Assembly (NCBI RefSeq): GCF_009866765.1
Contig: NZ_CP019431.1
Coordinates: 1,240,001 to 1,304,000, forward strand
Source of the DNA: Pseudomonas sp. S35
GTDB lineage: Bacteria > Pseudomonadota > Gammaproteobacteria > Pseudomonadales > Pseudomonadaceae
Reading direction: 5' to 3'
Length of the DNA: 64,000 bases
Shown piece by piece: positions 1-10,467 of the stretch. The notes under the pieces are model-generated. The model searched no databases. It was not told the DNA's origin and worked only from the letters and a program-made list of their open reading frames with translations. The position numbers were made by a program, and so were the translations under genes. Position 1 is the first letter of the stretch; the number at the start of each line of letters is the position of its first letter.

Positions 1-9
1 GGGTCATCC

Positions 10-1563
10 TCAGTCCTGCATTTCGGTCTGGCGTTCGACAGGGTCGATCAGCACGGCTTTCTGCTGGCGCACCAGCAGGTCGAGAATTTCTTCCTGGCGT
101 TCGCCAAGGACGCCGGAGAAGCTGATGCCACTGGATTTGGTCGGCGCCAGCATCGACACGCGGTACAGCTCGATACTCAGTGGCGAGTCGATGGACAGCG
201 GCCCGCTGCCGTTACCGGCCAGTTCACCGCCGACCACGATCAGCGAGACCTTGGCGTCGAACGGGTCGAGGGCGATGTCGCGGTCGGTGTCGGTTAGATC
301 CTTGATGTGGCCATACACGCCGGTCAGGCCGTTGGCCATCGAGGTGTTTTCGTAGAGCTTGATGTTCACGCTGTTACGCACCCGAATGCCGTGGCGACGG
401 TTGCTGATCACCTTGTTGCCCCACAGCAGGTTGTCGCCGCTCTCATAGAGGGTGATGCCGTCGGTGTGGTTGCGGTAGAACTCGTTGTCGGCCACCACGT
501 TGTTGACACTGTTACGGTCGAGCACCAGGCCCGAGAGCTTGTTGTCGTAGCTGCGGTTATTGAAGATGAAGCTGTCGTTCACTTCCCGGGAAATGATGAT
601 GCCGTGCTTCTTCTTGGTGCCGTAGACGGTGTTGTCCGCGATGATCAGGCCGTGGGAACGGTCGTGGGGGTCAATGCCGTAGACGATGTTGTCCTTGTAG
701 GTATTGCCCTTGATCACAAAGCCCGTGGTCTCGTAGCAGTAGAAGCCGTACCACATGTCCGAGAACTCGGAGTCGATGATCCAGCCGGTCGGTTCCGCGC
801 GCTTGAGCACCTTGGCCATGTTCGGCGTGTACTGGGAAATACTCACCCCGTACGACTTACTGTTGGCGTAGCCGAAACTGGCCATCTTGGTCTTGGAGAT
901 GTATGTCTCGGTGCCGCCCCAGGCCAGCAGGAACGGGCGGAACTCCTTGGGCGACTTGAACAGCGCCGGGCCATTGGCCTTTTCGTCCCAACCGGTGATT
1001 TTGGTGTCACGCACAAATAGCTGGCCGTCGTTGATCAGGAACGAACCGGCCTGCTGGGACAGGCGCAGTTCCTGGGTCTTTTTATCGATGTCCAAGATGC
1101 CCTTGCGCCCGACCACGATGGGCAACTTGGCCAGGAATACGCCCGGCGAGGTTTCGCTGAAGTACTGCTTGGGCACCTTGCCCAAGAGGTCCTTGAGGTT
1201 CATGTAGCCGTCGTCGACGAAGATGGCCTGGGGAATGCCGTGCTGGCGCACCACCCATTCGGCCATCTTGTTGTCGCCGCCGATAAAGTCCTTGAGGGCG
1301 TCTTCCTGCATCATGCGCCGGATGCTGATTTTGCCGGGCTTGCTGCGCACGATCTTCTTTTCCATCGCGGCGGCGGTGTAGCCCGACAGGTCCGGCAGGG
1401 TCGGCTTGGCCATTTCCAGCGGCGCGGTGGGCGGGCTGGAAATGGTGTAGGTCTTGGCCTGTTGCAGTTCCTTGGCGATGGTCGGCGCCTTGGCCGGCGT
1501 GTCGGCCAGGGCCGAGGCGCTGGCCAGCAGCATGGCCGCGACGAGCAGGCTTTGAGGATTCAT
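10..1563 (-). CDS. algG: AlgG, periplasmic mannuronan C5-epimerase
   Basis: Converts D-mannuronate to L-guluronate in polymannuronate inside the periplasmic alginate export complex. The chosen ATG gives a Sec signal peptide ending near SALA, then a long right-handed beta-helix of the carbohydrate-binding/CASH type with repeated Asn- and Gly-rich coils. The DPHDRSHG stretch is the catalytic DPHD motif of this family. The protein is about 517 residues, close to known AlgG. An in-frame start five codons upstream would overlap the algE stop and is less likely. It is cotranscribed with algE; the gene leaves the window at its 3' side, where algX would normally follow. Confidence 0.95.
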   Translation of the reverse strand: MNPQSLLVAAMLLASASALADTPAKAPTIAKELQQAKTYTISSPPTAPLEMAKPTLPDLSGYTAAAMEKKIVRSKPGKISIRRMMQEDALKDFIGGDNKMAEWVVRQHGIPQAIFVDDGYMNLKDLLGKVPKQYFSETSPGVFLAKLPIVVGRKGILDIDKKTQELRLSQQAGSFLINDGQLFVRDTKITGWDEKANGPALFKSPKEFRPFLLAWGGTETYISKTKMASFGYANSKSYGVSISQYTPNMAKVLKRAEPTGWIIDSEFSDMWYGFYCYETTGFVIKGNTYKDNIVYGIDPHDRSHGLIIADNTVYGTKKKHGIIISREVNDSFIFNNRSYDNKLSGLVLDRNSVNNVVADNEFYRNHTDGITLYESGDNLLWGNKVISNRRHGIRVRNSVNIKLYENTSMANGLTGVYGHIKDLTDTDRDIALDPFDAKVSLIVVGGELAGNGSGPLSIDSPLSIELYRVSMLAPTKSSGISFSGVLGERQEEILDLLVRQQKAVLIDPVERQTEMQD

Positions 1564-1577
1564 GGCGCAGGCTCCCA

Positions 1578-3065
1578 TCAGAATTTCCAGACCACGTCGA
1601 CAAAGGCGCGGTGCATGTAGGAGTCGACTTTGCTGCCATACGCGTCGCCCGGCTTGAACACGCCGGCACGCAAACGCACCAGGGCCGAGGGTTCGTCAAC
1701 CGACTGGCTGAGCGCGGCCGGCAGCAGGCCTTTCTTGAAGTACTTGGTGACGACCAGGTCCATCTCCTGACCCAGGTCTTTCTTGCCATCTTCCAGCGGC
1801 AGCGAGGTGCTGGACACGATTGCGCCGGTCACGTCATCGGTGTTGTTCTGCACCGCATCGATACCATTGCTGCCCACGGCCTTGTTGCCGTCGACGCGCC
1901 AGAACTTGTGGTACACCAGGCTGGCGTCGTAGTCCTCGCGCAGCTGCCAGGAACCGAACAGGCTCATGGACTGCATGTTGTTCATTTCGCCGCGAAACGC
2001 TTCGCCGAAGCGGTGCACGCGCGACTGGGTGCCGGTCCAGTTCGAACGGTTGCTTTGCAGGCCGTTCTGCTCGTACTCGGCGCTGGCGCGCGAATAGGCC
2101 GCACCGACTTGCCACTGCGGGTCCAGACGCAGGCGGATACCCAGGTCAGTGGCCCAGCCACTCACGTCATCGCTGCGCTTGGCTTGGTCGGGGCTCGAAC
2201 CGTCGGACTTCAACGCGTTGACCTTGTCGCGATCGCCGCGCATGCCGGTGACGCTGGCCCAGTAGTTGACGGTGTTGGTGTTGCGCCAGTTGTAGGCGTC
2301 GCTGTTGGCTTCGATGCCGAGCCAGGTCAGGTCGCCGTTTTCGCGCTTGTCCAACGAATCGGTGGCCACGCCCGGTTCCGGATAGTCGAGCTTGCCGTTG
2401 TCATGGGTGTGATGACCGCGCAGGCCGATCCACTGCCCCGGCGTCCACTGGTAGGCGGCGTCGGCGTAGAGGTGCTGGCGGTCCTTGTCGACGGGCGACA
2501 ACTCCTTGAGGTCGGTGCGGTATTCGCTGAAGCGTTCGGCGACGCCCACATTGGCCTTGAGCAGCGTGGTGTCGAAGGTCCAGTTCAGCGCTTCGATGTT
2601 GGTGTCGCGCCATTGGCCGTCGTCATTGCGCAGGCGTTGGCGACCGAGCTTGAGGATCTCACCAGGGTAGGGCGTGAAGCCGCTGTAGCCGACCCAGAAC
2701 TCGCGCATCGCCAAGTAGTTTTTCTTGGTCTTGCGATCGTTGTTGGTGGTTTGCTGGTTTTCGTCATCGGCCGATTGTTGCAGGGTGTCGGTTTCGATGA
2801 TGTCGCTGGAGGCAACCGCCTGGCCCATCGCATAAGCGCTCCAGTTGCCGCTTTCACCGTAGATCCACGGGCGCAGGTCGATACCGACGCCGTTGACGTC
2901 GCCGCCTTTTTGCGTGCCCAGGTCGCGGTCATCTTCGGACTGGCCGGTGATTTTCACTTCCAGGCCGAAGTTCTTGGCTTCGGTCAGCGCGGCCAGGGTC
3001 GGGCACGACCACAGCAGGGCGAAGGTCAGGCCAATGCCGGCCTTGACGAATGGGTTGAGCTTCAT
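1578..3065 (-). CDS. algE: AlgE, outer-membrane alginate export porin
   Basis: Outer-membrane beta-barrel through which alginate leaves the cell. The 495-residue product has a signal peptide (about residues 1-25, cut after LAA), alternating amphipathic strands throughout, and a terminal aromatic residue (VDVVWKF), as expected for BAM-assembled barrels. Length and order match AlgE of P. aeruginosa. The start codon overlaps the algK stop by four bases (ATGA), which implies translational coupling. Family knowledge: an 18-stranded barrel that works with the lipoprotein AlgK. Confidence 0.95.
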   Translation of the reverse strand: MKLNPFVKAGIGLTFALLWSCPTLAALTEAKNFGLEVKITGQSEDDRDLGTQKGGDVNGVGIDLRPWIYGESGNWSAYAMGQAVASSDIIETDTLQQSADDENQQTTNNDRKTKKNYLAMREFWVGYSGFTPYPGEILKLGRQRLRNDDGQWRDTNIEALNWTFDTTLLKANVGVAERFSEYRTDLKELSPVDKDRQHLYADAAYQWTPGQWIGLRGHHTHDNGKLDYPEPGVATDSLDKRENGDLTWLGIEANSDAYNWRNTNTVNYWASVTGMRGDRDKVNALKSDGSSPDQAKRSDDVSGWATDLGIRLRLDPQWQVGAAYSRASAEYEQNGLQSNRSNWTGTQSRVHRFGEAFRGEMNNMQSMSLFGSWQLREDYDASLVYHKFWRVDGNKAVGSNGIDAVQNNTDDVTGAIVSSTSLPLEDGKKDLGQEMDLVVTKYFKKGLLPAALSQSVDEPSALVRLRAGVFKPGDAYGSKVDSYMHRAFVDVVWKF

Positions 3066-4588
3066 AGGGATTCCTCGCCGTCGTCTTCTTCATCCAGGGC
3101 GTGCAGTTGCAACGTGCTCTGGGCCAGGGTGCCGCGGGTGGCCAGTTCCTGTTGCACCAGGCGTTGGCCCTGGGCGCGTTGTTCAGGCGTCAGAGGCGCT
3201 TCGAGCTGGGTGGCCAGCTCAACGGCTTCCGGGGTGTCCTGGGCTTTGGCCAATTGGCTGAAGACGTAGGCGTTCAATGGGTCGGGCTTGGTGCCCTTGC
3301 CTTGGGAAAACAGTTGGGCGATGGCGAAGTCGGCGCTGTTCTGGCCGTTGCGCGCAGCGGTCAGCAAGTGGTCCAGGGCTCTTTGCGGATAGACCTTGCC
3401 GAGGTAGCCACGGCGATAGATCTGGCCGAGGTAGTAATCGGCAGCGACTTCCTTGCCCACGGCTTTTTCGAAATGCGCTTCGGCGGCCTTGGCATCTGCC
3501 GGGACCCACTTGCCTTCGTAGTAGAGCTTGCCCAAGAGCAATTCGGCGCGGGGCTGGTCGGCGGCGCGGCCGTTGTCGAGGTACTTCATCATCTGGTCGA
3601 CGTCACCCAGCTCCGGGAAGTCGTAGAGCAGTTGTGCCAGGCTGACCCAGGACGCCGGGTAGCCAGGGGCGATTTTTTCCAGCAGGGCCTGGGCGGTTTT
3701 TTCGTCTGGGGTGCCAAGGGTGGCGTCGCCGAGCACGCGAGCGACGCTGTCGACGCGTTGGGCGGTGACGGTGCCACGGCTATAGCCAGCTTCCATCTGC
3801 TTGAGCAATTCGGCCTGTTTTTCCGGCGCGGCTTGCTTCTGGTAGACCGTGGCCAGTTCGACGTAGCAGATATCGGTGGTGTTCAGCGCGGCTTTGCAGA
3901 TGCGCTCCACATCATCCAAGTGCTGGTCGTAGGTGTCCTGGGTGCGATACAGCAGCACCTGGGCCAGGCCGGCTTCCGGATAACCGGCGGCCTGCCACTT
4001 ACTGATCTGCTGCTGGGCGTTCACATTCGGGAAGCTGTGCGGGTATTGCAGGTACAGCATCGCCAGCGGGATCAGGGTGTTGCCTTCGCCATTGGCAAAG
4101 GCTTTTTTCAGCAGGCCTTCGGCTTCATGGTGTTCGGCTTCGGTGGAGCCAGGCTTGGCCACCAGCAGGCGACCGAGGCGAGCCTGGGCACGCGGCGAGG
4201 TGTCCGCCGCTGCACGGTAAGTGGCTTCGGCCTGTTTGATCTGCGCCGGGTCGCGGGTGCCTACCTGGATATCGGCCAGGCCCACCTGGGCCTCGCTGTA
4301 ACCCAGGTCTGCCAGTTGCTGGTAGTTGTGCTGCGCGGTGACAGTGTCGCCACGCTTGAGCGCTTCATTGGCCAGGCGTTGGTCGGGCAGGCCGGCGCAA
4401 CCGGCCAGGCTGACCGCAAGGGCCAGCGCGCAATAGGCCGAGGCGAAGTGCGATCTGCTTTGTGTGTGAGCTGGCTTGCCTGCGATGGCATCGGCGCGGT
4501 GTAACGGATGTACCGAGTCGCCTGCATCGCGGGCAAGCCCGGCTCCCACATGGGTCGGTGTTGTTATTGATATAGGGTTCACAGGCAT
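3062..4588 (-). CDS. algK: AlgK, alginate export TPR lipoprotein with a REP-derived N-terminal extension
   Basis: Outer-membrane lipoprotein with Sel1/TPR-type helical repeats (from about residue 75 onward) that helps assemble the AlgE secretin. A hydrophobic segment ending LAGC is a clear lipobox, with Cys near residue 62. The only credible start is the ATG eight bases after the alg44 stop, preceded by GCGAGG. It places about 48 residues ahead of the hydrophobic core, and most of these (including [10 protein letters not shown]) are a translation of an inverted REP pair. The protein is 508 residues against about 475 in P. aeruginosa. No start codon lies between the REP and the signal core, so the REP must be translated. 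Confidence 0.93.
   Translation of the reverse strand: MPVNPISITTPTHVGAGLARDAGDSVHPLHRADAIAGKPAHTQSRSHFASAYCALALAVSLAGCAGLPDQRLANEALKRGDTVTAQHNYQQLADLGYSEAQVGLADIQVGTRDPAQIKQAEATYRAAADTSPRAQARLGRLLVAKPGSTEAEHHEAEGLLKKAFANGEGNTLIPLAMLYLQYPHSFPNVNAQQQISKWQAAGYPEAGLAQVLLYRTQDTYDQHLDDVERICKAALNTTDICYVELATVYQKQAAPEKQAELLKQMEAGYSRGTVTAQRVDSVARVLGDATLGTPDEKTAQALLEKIAPGYPASWVSLAQLLYDFPELGDVDQMMKYLDNGRAADQPRAELLLGKLYYEGKWVPADAKAAEAHFEKAVGKEVAADYYLGQIYRRGYLGKVYPQRALDHLLTAARNGQNSADFAIAQLFSQGKGTKPDPLNAYVFSQLAKAQDTPEAVELATQLEAPLTPEQRAQGQRLVQQELATRGTLAQSTLQLHALDEEDDGEESL
4463..4551. repeat. Inverted REP pair inside algK
   Basis: Two REP units face each other: one reads GTGGGAGCCGGGCTTGCC on the minus strand, the other GTGTGAGCTGGCTTGCCTG on the plus strand, about 38 bases each with a short spacer. 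The pair sits in frame within the 5' coding end of algK, between the start codon and the signal-peptide hydrophobic core. It may form a hairpin in the alg44-algK mRNA. Confidence 0.85.
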
Positions 4589-4596
4589 GTCCTCGC

Positions 4597-5763
4597 TTAC
4601 AGACCGTGAGCCATGGCTTTGTCGATCAGCCAGTTCAGCGATGGGCCACGGTCGCTGGTGACTTCCACCGGGCGGCCGGCGAAAGCGCTGTCCAGCGGTG
4701 CATCCGGCTTGATCTGTACGCGGATGTCGGAGGACAGGTCGGCGCTGTTCAGGCTGGTGCTGCTGACAATGGTGCCGGTGCGCACTTGTTCTTCGTCGGC
4801 GACCTGAAAGCTCACAGGCGTACCTGGGCGCACGTCGCCGAACTGGCGATAGGTGAAGCGCGCTTCCACATTGGCCGCGGCGCCACGTGGCACCAGTTGG
4901 AAGATCACATCGCCTTTGCTGGCGTACTGACCGTCGGCGACCATTTGCTGGGCGACCACGCAATCGCACGGCGAGGTCAGGGTGCCGGTCATTTGCTTGC
5001 CGAACAGTTCTTCAACCTTGGCCGGTTGCAGTTGGTCTTCGTCCAGGTGGCCTTTGAGCACATCGAGCATGCTGGTGCTGAAGGTCGCCAGCGGCGCGCC
5101 TTTGGCGGCAATCGCGTCACCTTTGAGCAGGCTTTGCACGGTGCCGTCGCGCGGCATCGTCACGTTCATGCCGGGCACACTCACCAGGCCGGCCTGGGCA
5201 TGGCTGACGAAGTACATGCCGTACACCGACTTGAAGACAAACCCGAACGCCGCCAGACCAACGATGAAGATACCGGCACTGAACACCACGGCGCGCAGGC
5301 GACCGAACGCGGTCATGCCGCTGCCGCCGTCCTTGACCTTGCGTGCCTTGGTGAAGTTGTCGCGTTGCAGGGTGGCCAGCACGTCGCCCATGGACACGAT
5401 GTCGCCGGACAAGTGCGACGTGATCAGGTGGCGCAGGGTCGAGATATCCTGTGGCTCCAGGTTCTGGAACTGGCAACCGGTGCGCCCGCTCTGGCGGTCG
5501 TAGGAGCGAATCTGCAACTCGACGTCCATCGCCAGGCCGAGGTTATCGATCACGAACTGCAGGCGGCCCTTGTGCACTTCGCCAACGTTCAGCGGTTGGG
5601 TCGCAGTGAATGCCAGGCCGCCGGCGGAAAGGTCGATCACCCGCGCTTCGGTGGGTTTGCCGTCATTGCCGAAAAAGCGCAGCTTGGCCGGGATTTTGAC
5701 CCGTGCGTGTTGGCGCTGGGCTTCGGATTCGTGGACAACGTTGACGTTTGCTTGGCTATTCAT
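4597..5763 (-). CDS. alg44: Alg44, c-di-GMP-binding PilZ protein of alginate polymerase
   Basis: Inner-membrane partner of Alg8 that activates alginate polymerisation when it binds cyclic di-GMP. The N-terminal PilZ domain (about residues 14-115) keeps the ligand motifs: R17 and R21 (QRQHAR) and D44/S46 (DLSAGG). A single membrane segment lies near residues 160-185, followed by a periplasmic biotinyl-lipoyl/HlyD-like domain that probably touches AlgK and AlgE. Length (388) and residue numbering match P. aeruginosa Alg44. It lies 36 bases after alg8 in the operon. Confidence 0.95.
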   Translation of the reverse strand: MNSQANVNVVHESEAQRQHARVKIPAKLRFFGNDGKPTEARVIDLSAGGLAFTATQPLNVGEVHKGRLQFVIDNLGLAMDVELQIRSYDRQSGRTGCQFQNLEPQDISTLRHLITSHLSGDIVSMGDVLATLQRDNFTKARKVKDGGSGMTAFGRLRAVVFSAGIFIVGLAAFGFVFKSVYGMYFVSHAQAGLVSVPGMNVTMPRDGTVQSLLKGDAIAAKGAPLATFSTSMLDVLKGHLDEDQLQPAKVEELFGKQMTGTLTSPCDCVVAQQMVADGQYASKGDVIFQLVPRGAAANVEARFTYRQFGDVRPGTPVSFQVADEEQVRTGTIVSSTSLNSADLSSDIRVQIKPDAPLDSAFAGRPVEVTSDRGPSLNWLIDKAMAHGL

Positions 5764-5799
5764 CAGGTGTATTCCTAAGTTAATTCAGGCTTGGCAGGT

Positions 5800-7281
5800 T
5801 CAGACCATCATCAGCAAAACGGCGACGAAGATGCTGCCGGCGGAGAAGGTCATGGTCCGAGACGACCAGGTGTTGAACCAACGTTGAAAGCTGGCCAAAT
5901 CGCGGGTCAGTTTGGTGTCCTGGCGGGTCCAGGACTGTTGATCAAGGCGGAAGAACACGTAGATCTTCACCAGCGCGCCCATGATCTGGTTGTAATAGAG
6001 AATCGCCGGGTAAGCCGGGCCGATCTTGTGGCCGGAGCACGACAGCAGCAGCGTAAGGATCAGGCGGGTGATGCCGATCCACAGCAGGTACGCGAGGATG
6101 AACGCACCGCCGTATTTGAAGGTGGCAATGATCGCCACGGTCAGGCCGAGCAGTGAGGTCCACATCGATACGCGCTGGTCGAACAGCACCACGCTGGTGA
6201 ACAGGCCGAGGCGGCGTACGCCCAGGCCCAGGGCGCGGGAGTTCTGGCGCAGGTTGTTGCCGTACCAGCGGAACATCAGCTTGCGGCTGGCCTTGATGAA
6301 GCTCTTTTCCGGCGGGTGTTCCACGGTGTTGATCGCGGCGTCGGGCACGTAGAAGGTGTCGTAGCCCAGGCGCATCAGGCTGAACCAGCTCGACTTGTCG
6401 TCGCCGGTGAGAAACTTGAAGCGGCCCAGGCGCCAGTGTTGCAGCGAGTCGCTTTCCACATCGGCGATAAAGCCCGGGTCGGTGACGACGCTGGCGCGGA
6501 ACACCGACATGCGACCGGTCATGGTCAGCACGCGCTTGGACAGGGCCATGGAACACATGTTGATGTGGCGCTGGGCGAAGCGCAGTTTGTGCCACTCGCT
6601 CATGATGTAGCCGCCACGCACTTCGCAAAATTCGTTGGTGGTCAGGCCACCGACGTTGCCGAATAGCTGGAACCAGGGGACGGTCTTGCGTACCACGCCT
6701 TCGGCGAGCACGGTGTCGCCATCGATCACCGCCACGACGGCGCGGTCGTCCGGCAGGTGGCGGGAGATGGCGCGGAAACCGAAGGCCAGGCCGTCACGCT
6801 TGCCGGTACCGGCGATGCGCACGAAGTCGAGCTTGACGTGCTCCGGCGGGTTCATTTTTTCCCAGAGGCTCTTGACCAGCAGCTCATCGGACATTTCCAC
6901 CAGCGAGCAGACCACGGTGGTGGGGAAGCCGCATTCGATGGCTTCGCGAATCACCGAGCTGTAGACCTGCGCGGTGGTCAGCGCATCGATCCGGAAACTG
7001 GTAACCATCAGGAACACATGGGATGGGTCGGCGGCCTTGCCCAGCTTGCGCACTTTACGGCGCAGGTGCGGGTAGACCACGTACAAAAACAGCATGCCGC
7101 GAAAGAAATGCGTAGCACCCATCGAGTAGCGCCAGATGCCGACGGCGCCAATCAGGAAAATAAAATTCTTCGACTCGGAGTCGAACGTACTCGCCGGCAA
7201 CAGCAGGGCGAGACCCATCAGCAGGCTCAGAAAGAACAGCCAGCCGGCGGATTGGAGCAGTACGTGTTTTAACTTGGACAT
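5800..7281 (-). CDS. alg8: Alg8, alginate polymerase glycosyltransferase
   Basis: Inner-membrane GT2 glycosyltransferase that polymerises GDP-mannuronate. Two N-terminal membrane segments precede a cytoplasmic GT domain with VIDGDT (DXD-type) and TGDDKSSW (the DDK catalytic segment), and further membrane helices lie at the C-terminus. The MSKLKHVLL start gives 493 residues, next to 494 in P. aeruginosa. An ATG three codons upstream is an alternative; neither has a strong ribosome site. It forms the synthase with Alg44. Confidence 0.95.
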   Translation of the reverse strand: MSKLKHVLLQSAGWLFFLSLLMGLALLLPASTFDSESKNFIFLIGAVGIWRYSMGATHFFRGMLFLYVVYPHLRRKVRKLGKAADPSHVFLMVTSFRIDALTTAQVYSSVIREAIECGFPTTVVCSLVEMSDELLVKSLWEKMNPPEHVKLDFVRIAGTGKRDGLAFGFRAISRHLPDDRAVVAVIDGDTVLAEGVVRKTVPWFQLFGNVGGLTTNEFCEVRGGYIMSEWHKLRFAQRHINMCSMALSKRVLTMTGRMSVFRASVVTDPGFIADVESDSLQHWRLGRFKFLTGDDKSSWFSLMRLGYDTFYVPDAAINTVEHPPEKSFIKASRKLMFRWYGNNLRQNSRALGLGVRRLGLFTSVVLFDQRVSMWTSLLGLTVAIIATFKYGGAFILAYLLWIGITRLILTLLLSCSGHKIGPAYPAILYYNQIMGALVKIYVFFRLDQQSWTRQDTKLTRDLASFQRWFNTWSSRTMTFSAGSIFVAVLLMMV

Positions 7282-7363
7282 AAGCGTCATCCGAAGGTGA
7301 AGAAGGCTCCGGCTGCACCTGCTGGGGATCAGCACAGGTGCAGCGCGAAACTTGCCGTTGCTG

Positions 7364-8680
7364 TTACCAGCAAATGCCTTCGGTGCGACCGGTCGTGCAG
7401 GTCGCCTTGGACATGAAGCCCACCAGGTCGATCACTTGCTTGCCGTGCGGTGCGTTCTGCGCCAGGGCGCGGAATTTCTCGTCACGGTTGCCGAGGATGA
7501 TCACGTCGGAGTTGTTGATCACGTCGTCGAAGTCCGAGTTGAGCAGGGACGACACGTGCGGGATCTTGCCTTCGATGTAGTCCTTGTTCGCACCGTGGAC
7601 ACGGGCGTACTCGACGTTGCTGTCGTAGATGCTCAGGTCGAAGCCCTTGCCGATCAGCATTTCGGCCAGTTCTACCAGCGGGCTTTCGCGCAGGTCGTCG
7701 GTGCCGGCCTTGAAGCTCAGGCCCAGCAGGGCGACTTTGCGCTTGTCGTGGCTGGAAACGATGTCGAAGGCGTTCTGCACCTGGGACTCGTTGCTGCGCA
7801 TCAGCGAGTTGAGCAGCGGTGCTTCCACGTCCAGGGTGCTGGCGCGGTAGGTAAGGGCGCGCACGTCTTTGGGCAGGCACGAGCCGCCGAAGGCGAAGCC
7901 TGGGCGCATGTAGTACTGGGACAGGTTGAGGGTCTTGTCCTGGCAGACCACTTCCATCACTTCACGACCATCGACGCCGACGGCCTTGGCGATGTTGCCG
8001 ATCTCGTTGGCGAAGGTCACCTTGGTGGCGTGCCACACGTTGCAGGTGTACTTGATCATCTCGGCAACGGCGATGTCCTTGCGGATGATCGGTGCGTCGA
8101 GTTCTTCGTACAGCGACTGCAGGACATCGCCGGAGGCTTTGTCGAACTCGCCGATAACGGTCATCGGTGGCAGGTCGTAGTCGGCGATGGCGGTGGATTC
8201 ACGCAGGAATTCCGGGTTGACCGCGACACCGAAGTCGACGCCGGCTTTCTTGCCGGAGCAGTCTTCGAGGATCGGGATCACCACGTTGGCCACGGTGCCT
8301 GGCAGCACGGTGCTGCGCACGACGACGGTGTGACGGGTGGCTTTGTCACGCAGGACAAAACCGATCTCGCGGCACACGGCTTCGATGTAGTCCAGTTCCA
8401 GGTCGCCGTTTTTCTTGCTCGGCGTGCCGACGCAGATCATCGACAGGTCGGTATCGCGGATGGCCTCGGCGAAGTTGGTGGTGCCGCGCAGTCGACCGGT
8501 TTCGATACCCTGGCTCAACAGCTCGCCCAGACCCGGCTCAACGATTGGCGATTTGCCTGCGTTGATCAGGTCGATCTTATCCTTGGAGATGTCTACACCG
8601 ACCACTTCGTGGCCACGGGCAGACAGGCAACCGGCACACACCGCGCCAACGTAACCAAGACCAAATATGCTGATGCGCAT
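7364..8680 (-). CDS. algD: AlgD, GDP-mannose 6-dehydrogenase
   Basis: Makes GDP-mannuronate by two NAD-dependent oxidations of GDP-mannose, the committed step of alginate synthesis. An N-terminal Rossmann motif (GLGYVGAV) starts at residue 6, and GGSCLPKD carries the catalytic cysteine near residue 268. The 438-residue length fits the family. The ATG before RISIFGL follows AAAGAGG at good spacing, so the longer reading frame starting at MFNTVL was rejected. It is the first gene of the operon and has an upstream region of nearly 900 bases. Confidence 0.97.
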   Translation of the reverse strand: MRISIFGLGYVGAVCAGCLSARGHEVVGVDISKDKIDLINAGKSPIVEPGLGELLSQGIETGRLRGTTNFAEAIRDTDLSMICVGTPSKKNGDLELDYIEAVCREIGFVLRDKATRHTVVVRSTVLPGTVANVVIPILEDCSGKKAGVDFGVAVNPEFLRESTAIADYDLPPMTVIGEFDKASGDVLQSLYEELDAPIIRKDIAVAEMIKYTCNVWHATKVTFANEIGNIAKAVGVDGREVMEVVCQDKTLNLSQYYMRPGFAFGGSCLPKDVRALTYRASTLDVEAPLLNSLMRSNESQVQNAFDIVSSHDKRKVALLGLSFKAGTDDLRESPLVELAEMLIGKGFDLSIYDSNVEYARVHGANKDYIEGKIPHVSSLLNSDFDDVINNSDVIILGNRDEKFRALAQNAPHGKQVIDLVGFMSKATCTTGRTEGICW

Positions 8681-9164
8681 CGCATTTACCTCTTTGTCAT
8701 TCAAGACTGTGTTAAACATGCCAATTAATGGCCGGAGTTCATGTTTGCAAGCGTCACAAATGCCACGAAAGTTGGGCGAATAGACGCCGACTTACCGCGT
8801 ACAGGCATGTTGAATAATGAGTGACTAACGATTGCACTCAAGTTGTGCGCAGCGGGGCCTTATTGTTGGAGCCTGCCCTCAAATGCAGCCGGCCTTCCTG
8901 GGAGAAGGGCCTGGCGCCAGTGCCTCAGGGATTTGATAGAGGCAGTAAGCCTTTAAATATCAATGCCTTGGGTTGTCTCACTGACCATTAGGGGAAGCTT
9001 AGCCTTGGCCTTATAGGGAGAAGCAAATCATCCTTGTCGCCGCTCTTAATTAATCGGTTGGCAATATGACCAATGAGTCAAAGTTTAATGTGACAACTTC
9101 GCTACTTCCGTTGATCGCCGTGTAAGTCATCTCCTACAGAAACGCAGAATTTCGTTACCGGTGG

Positions 9165-9191
9165 TATGAGCCGTGCTTTTGGATGAAGTTC
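9165..9191 (-). promoter_or_regulatory. Candidate AlgU (sigma-22) promoter of algD
   Basis: On the minus strand GAACTT is followed by 16 bases and TCATA. The -35 is an exact match to the AlgU/RpoE consensus; the -10 (TCtgA or TCCTA in known algD promoters) is partial. Transcription would start near 9157 and leave a leader of about 475 bases. This is inferred from pattern alone. Confidence 0.5.
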
Positions 9192-9453
9192 CAGACCGCT
9201 TATCTTGAGCGTGGAAATTTCTTGAAATATTAGCCGAGATGGCACTGGTACTATATTGATAGCACTTGCTATTTGGGCCAGTAGTTGTAGGGAGTTGGCG
9301 CGAAGAGATAGTTTTGTGCCACTAGTGTTTAAAAAAAGTGGTGCCACTACGAAAAAAAACGACGAATGTCGAGTGAAAGAATTGTTAGAGATGCTTCAGG
9401 ATATTTTTTGACGCCAATAAGTTGACGATCCGTGATGTGAAATCCAGACAAAA

Positions 9454-9545
9454 ATGTGGGAGGGGGCTTGCCCCGATAGCGATGTGTCAGCCTCAACTTC
9501 TATGGCTGAACCACCACCATCGGGGGCAAGCCCCCTCCCACATTT
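9454..9545. repeat. REP pair between algD promoter region and yaaA
   Basis: Two inverted copies of the Pseudomonas unit GTGGGAGGGGGCTTGCCCC flank a short spacer. The pair lies just past the yaaA stop and could also serve as its transcription end. Confidence 0.85.
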
Positions 9546-9568
9546 GAAAATTTCTGCCTTCGAGAGCC

Positions 9569-10348
9569 TTATTCCGGTGCGTGATCGCGCAAAAACACCA
9601 GGTTGTCCGGTTTGGACTGCTCCGCGTTGAAGCGATAACCCTGCACATCGAACTGCTTGAGCTTGGCCGGATCGTTGATGCGCTCTTCAATCACGAAGCG
9701 GCTCATCATGCCCCGGGCTTTTTTCGCGTAGAAGCTGATGATTTTGTACTGGCCGTTCTTGAAGTCCCTGAACTCGGTATTGATGATCCGCGCGTTCAGG
9801 GCTGTGCGCTTGACCGCCGAGAAGTACTCGTTGGACGCCAGGTTGAGCAGCACGTCATCACCTTGCTCGGCCAGGGCTTCGTTGAGCCATTCGCTGATGC
9901 GCGTGCCCCAGAAGGCGTACAGGTCCTTGCCACGGGCGTTGGCCAGCTTGGTGCCCATCTCCAGGCGGTACGGCATCATCAGGTCCAGGGGGCGCAGCAG
10001 GCCGTACAGGCCCGAGAGCATGCGCAAGTGGTCCTGGGCGTAGCTGAAGTCGGCATCGCTGAGGGTGTCGGCGTTGAGGCCGGTGTACACGTCGCCCTTG
10101 AATGCGAGCAGGGCTTGCTTGGCATTCTCGGGGGTGAAGGCCGGGGTCCAACTGCCGAAGCGTGCGGCGTTGAGGCCGCCGATTTTGTCGGAAACGTGCA
10201 TCAACTCACTGATTTGCGCCGGGCTCAGCTCGCGCAATTGCTCGATCAGTTCCTGGGAGTGGTCGAGGTATTGCGGCTGGGTGAAGCGTGGGGTGGCCGG
10301 TTTTGACTCGAAATCGAGGGTCTTGGCGGGGGAAATCACCGTCAGCAT
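9569..10348 (-). CDS. yaaA: YaaA family peroxide-stress protein
   Basis: DUF328/YaaA protein. In E. coli this protein limits free iron and DNA damage during hydrogen peroxide stress. The 259-residue product begins [15 protein letters not shown] and has the family blocks [19 protein letters not shown] and [12 protein letters not shown], so it is full length. It is a single gene, divergent from the deacetylase gene. Confidence 0.92.
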   Translation of the reverse strand: MLTVISPAKTLDFESKPATPRFTQPQYLDHSQELIEQLRELSPAQISELMHVSDKIGGLNAARFGSWTPAFTPENAKQALLAFKGDVYTGLNADTLSDADFSYAQDHLRMLSGLYGLLRPLDLMMPYRLEMGTKLANARGKDLYAFWGTRISEWLNEALAEQGDDVLLNLASNEYFSAVKRTALNARIINTEFRDFKNGQYKIISFYAKKARGMMSRFVIEERINDPAKLKQFDVQGYRFNAEQSKPDNLVFLRDHAPE

Positions 10349-10467
10349 GAAGTCGTCTCCTGTAATCGTGGGGGGATTCTAGGGGCTGGGGCGGTTTGAC
10401 TCCACCTATGATGGCGATAGGCGTGATCGGCTATAGTGCCCGACGACTCTGGAGAGGGAGACCCTGC

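Larger units (their letters stand above)
8681..9568. other. Long algD upstream regulatory region
   Basis: No convincing gene lies here. The DNA is markedly more AT-rich than its surroundings, as is usual for algD control regions that bind AlgR, AmrZ and other factors far upstream. It holds the AlgU-like promoter and, at its distal end next to yaaA, a REP pair. A sequence GACATTCGTC (minus strand, near 9360) loosely resembles AlgR sites but is not a full match. Confidence 0.7.

Noticed and set aside
1..7. Possible start of algX (ATG on the minus strand at 7-5)
   Set aside because: Only seven bases are visible and the ribosome-site spacing is poor, so the start cannot be supported, though algX is expected there.
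1611..3269. 552-codon plus-strand open frame opposite algE and algK
   Set aside because: It is the antisense shadow of GC-rich genes with strong alginate-protein identity; composition is Val/Gly/Ala/His-rich without any family motif.
9102..9347. 81-codon open frame on the minus strand in the algD upstream region
   Set aside because: No recognisable domain and no good ribosome site; it overlaps the candidate AlgU promoter and lies in AT-rich control DNA where chance frames are common.
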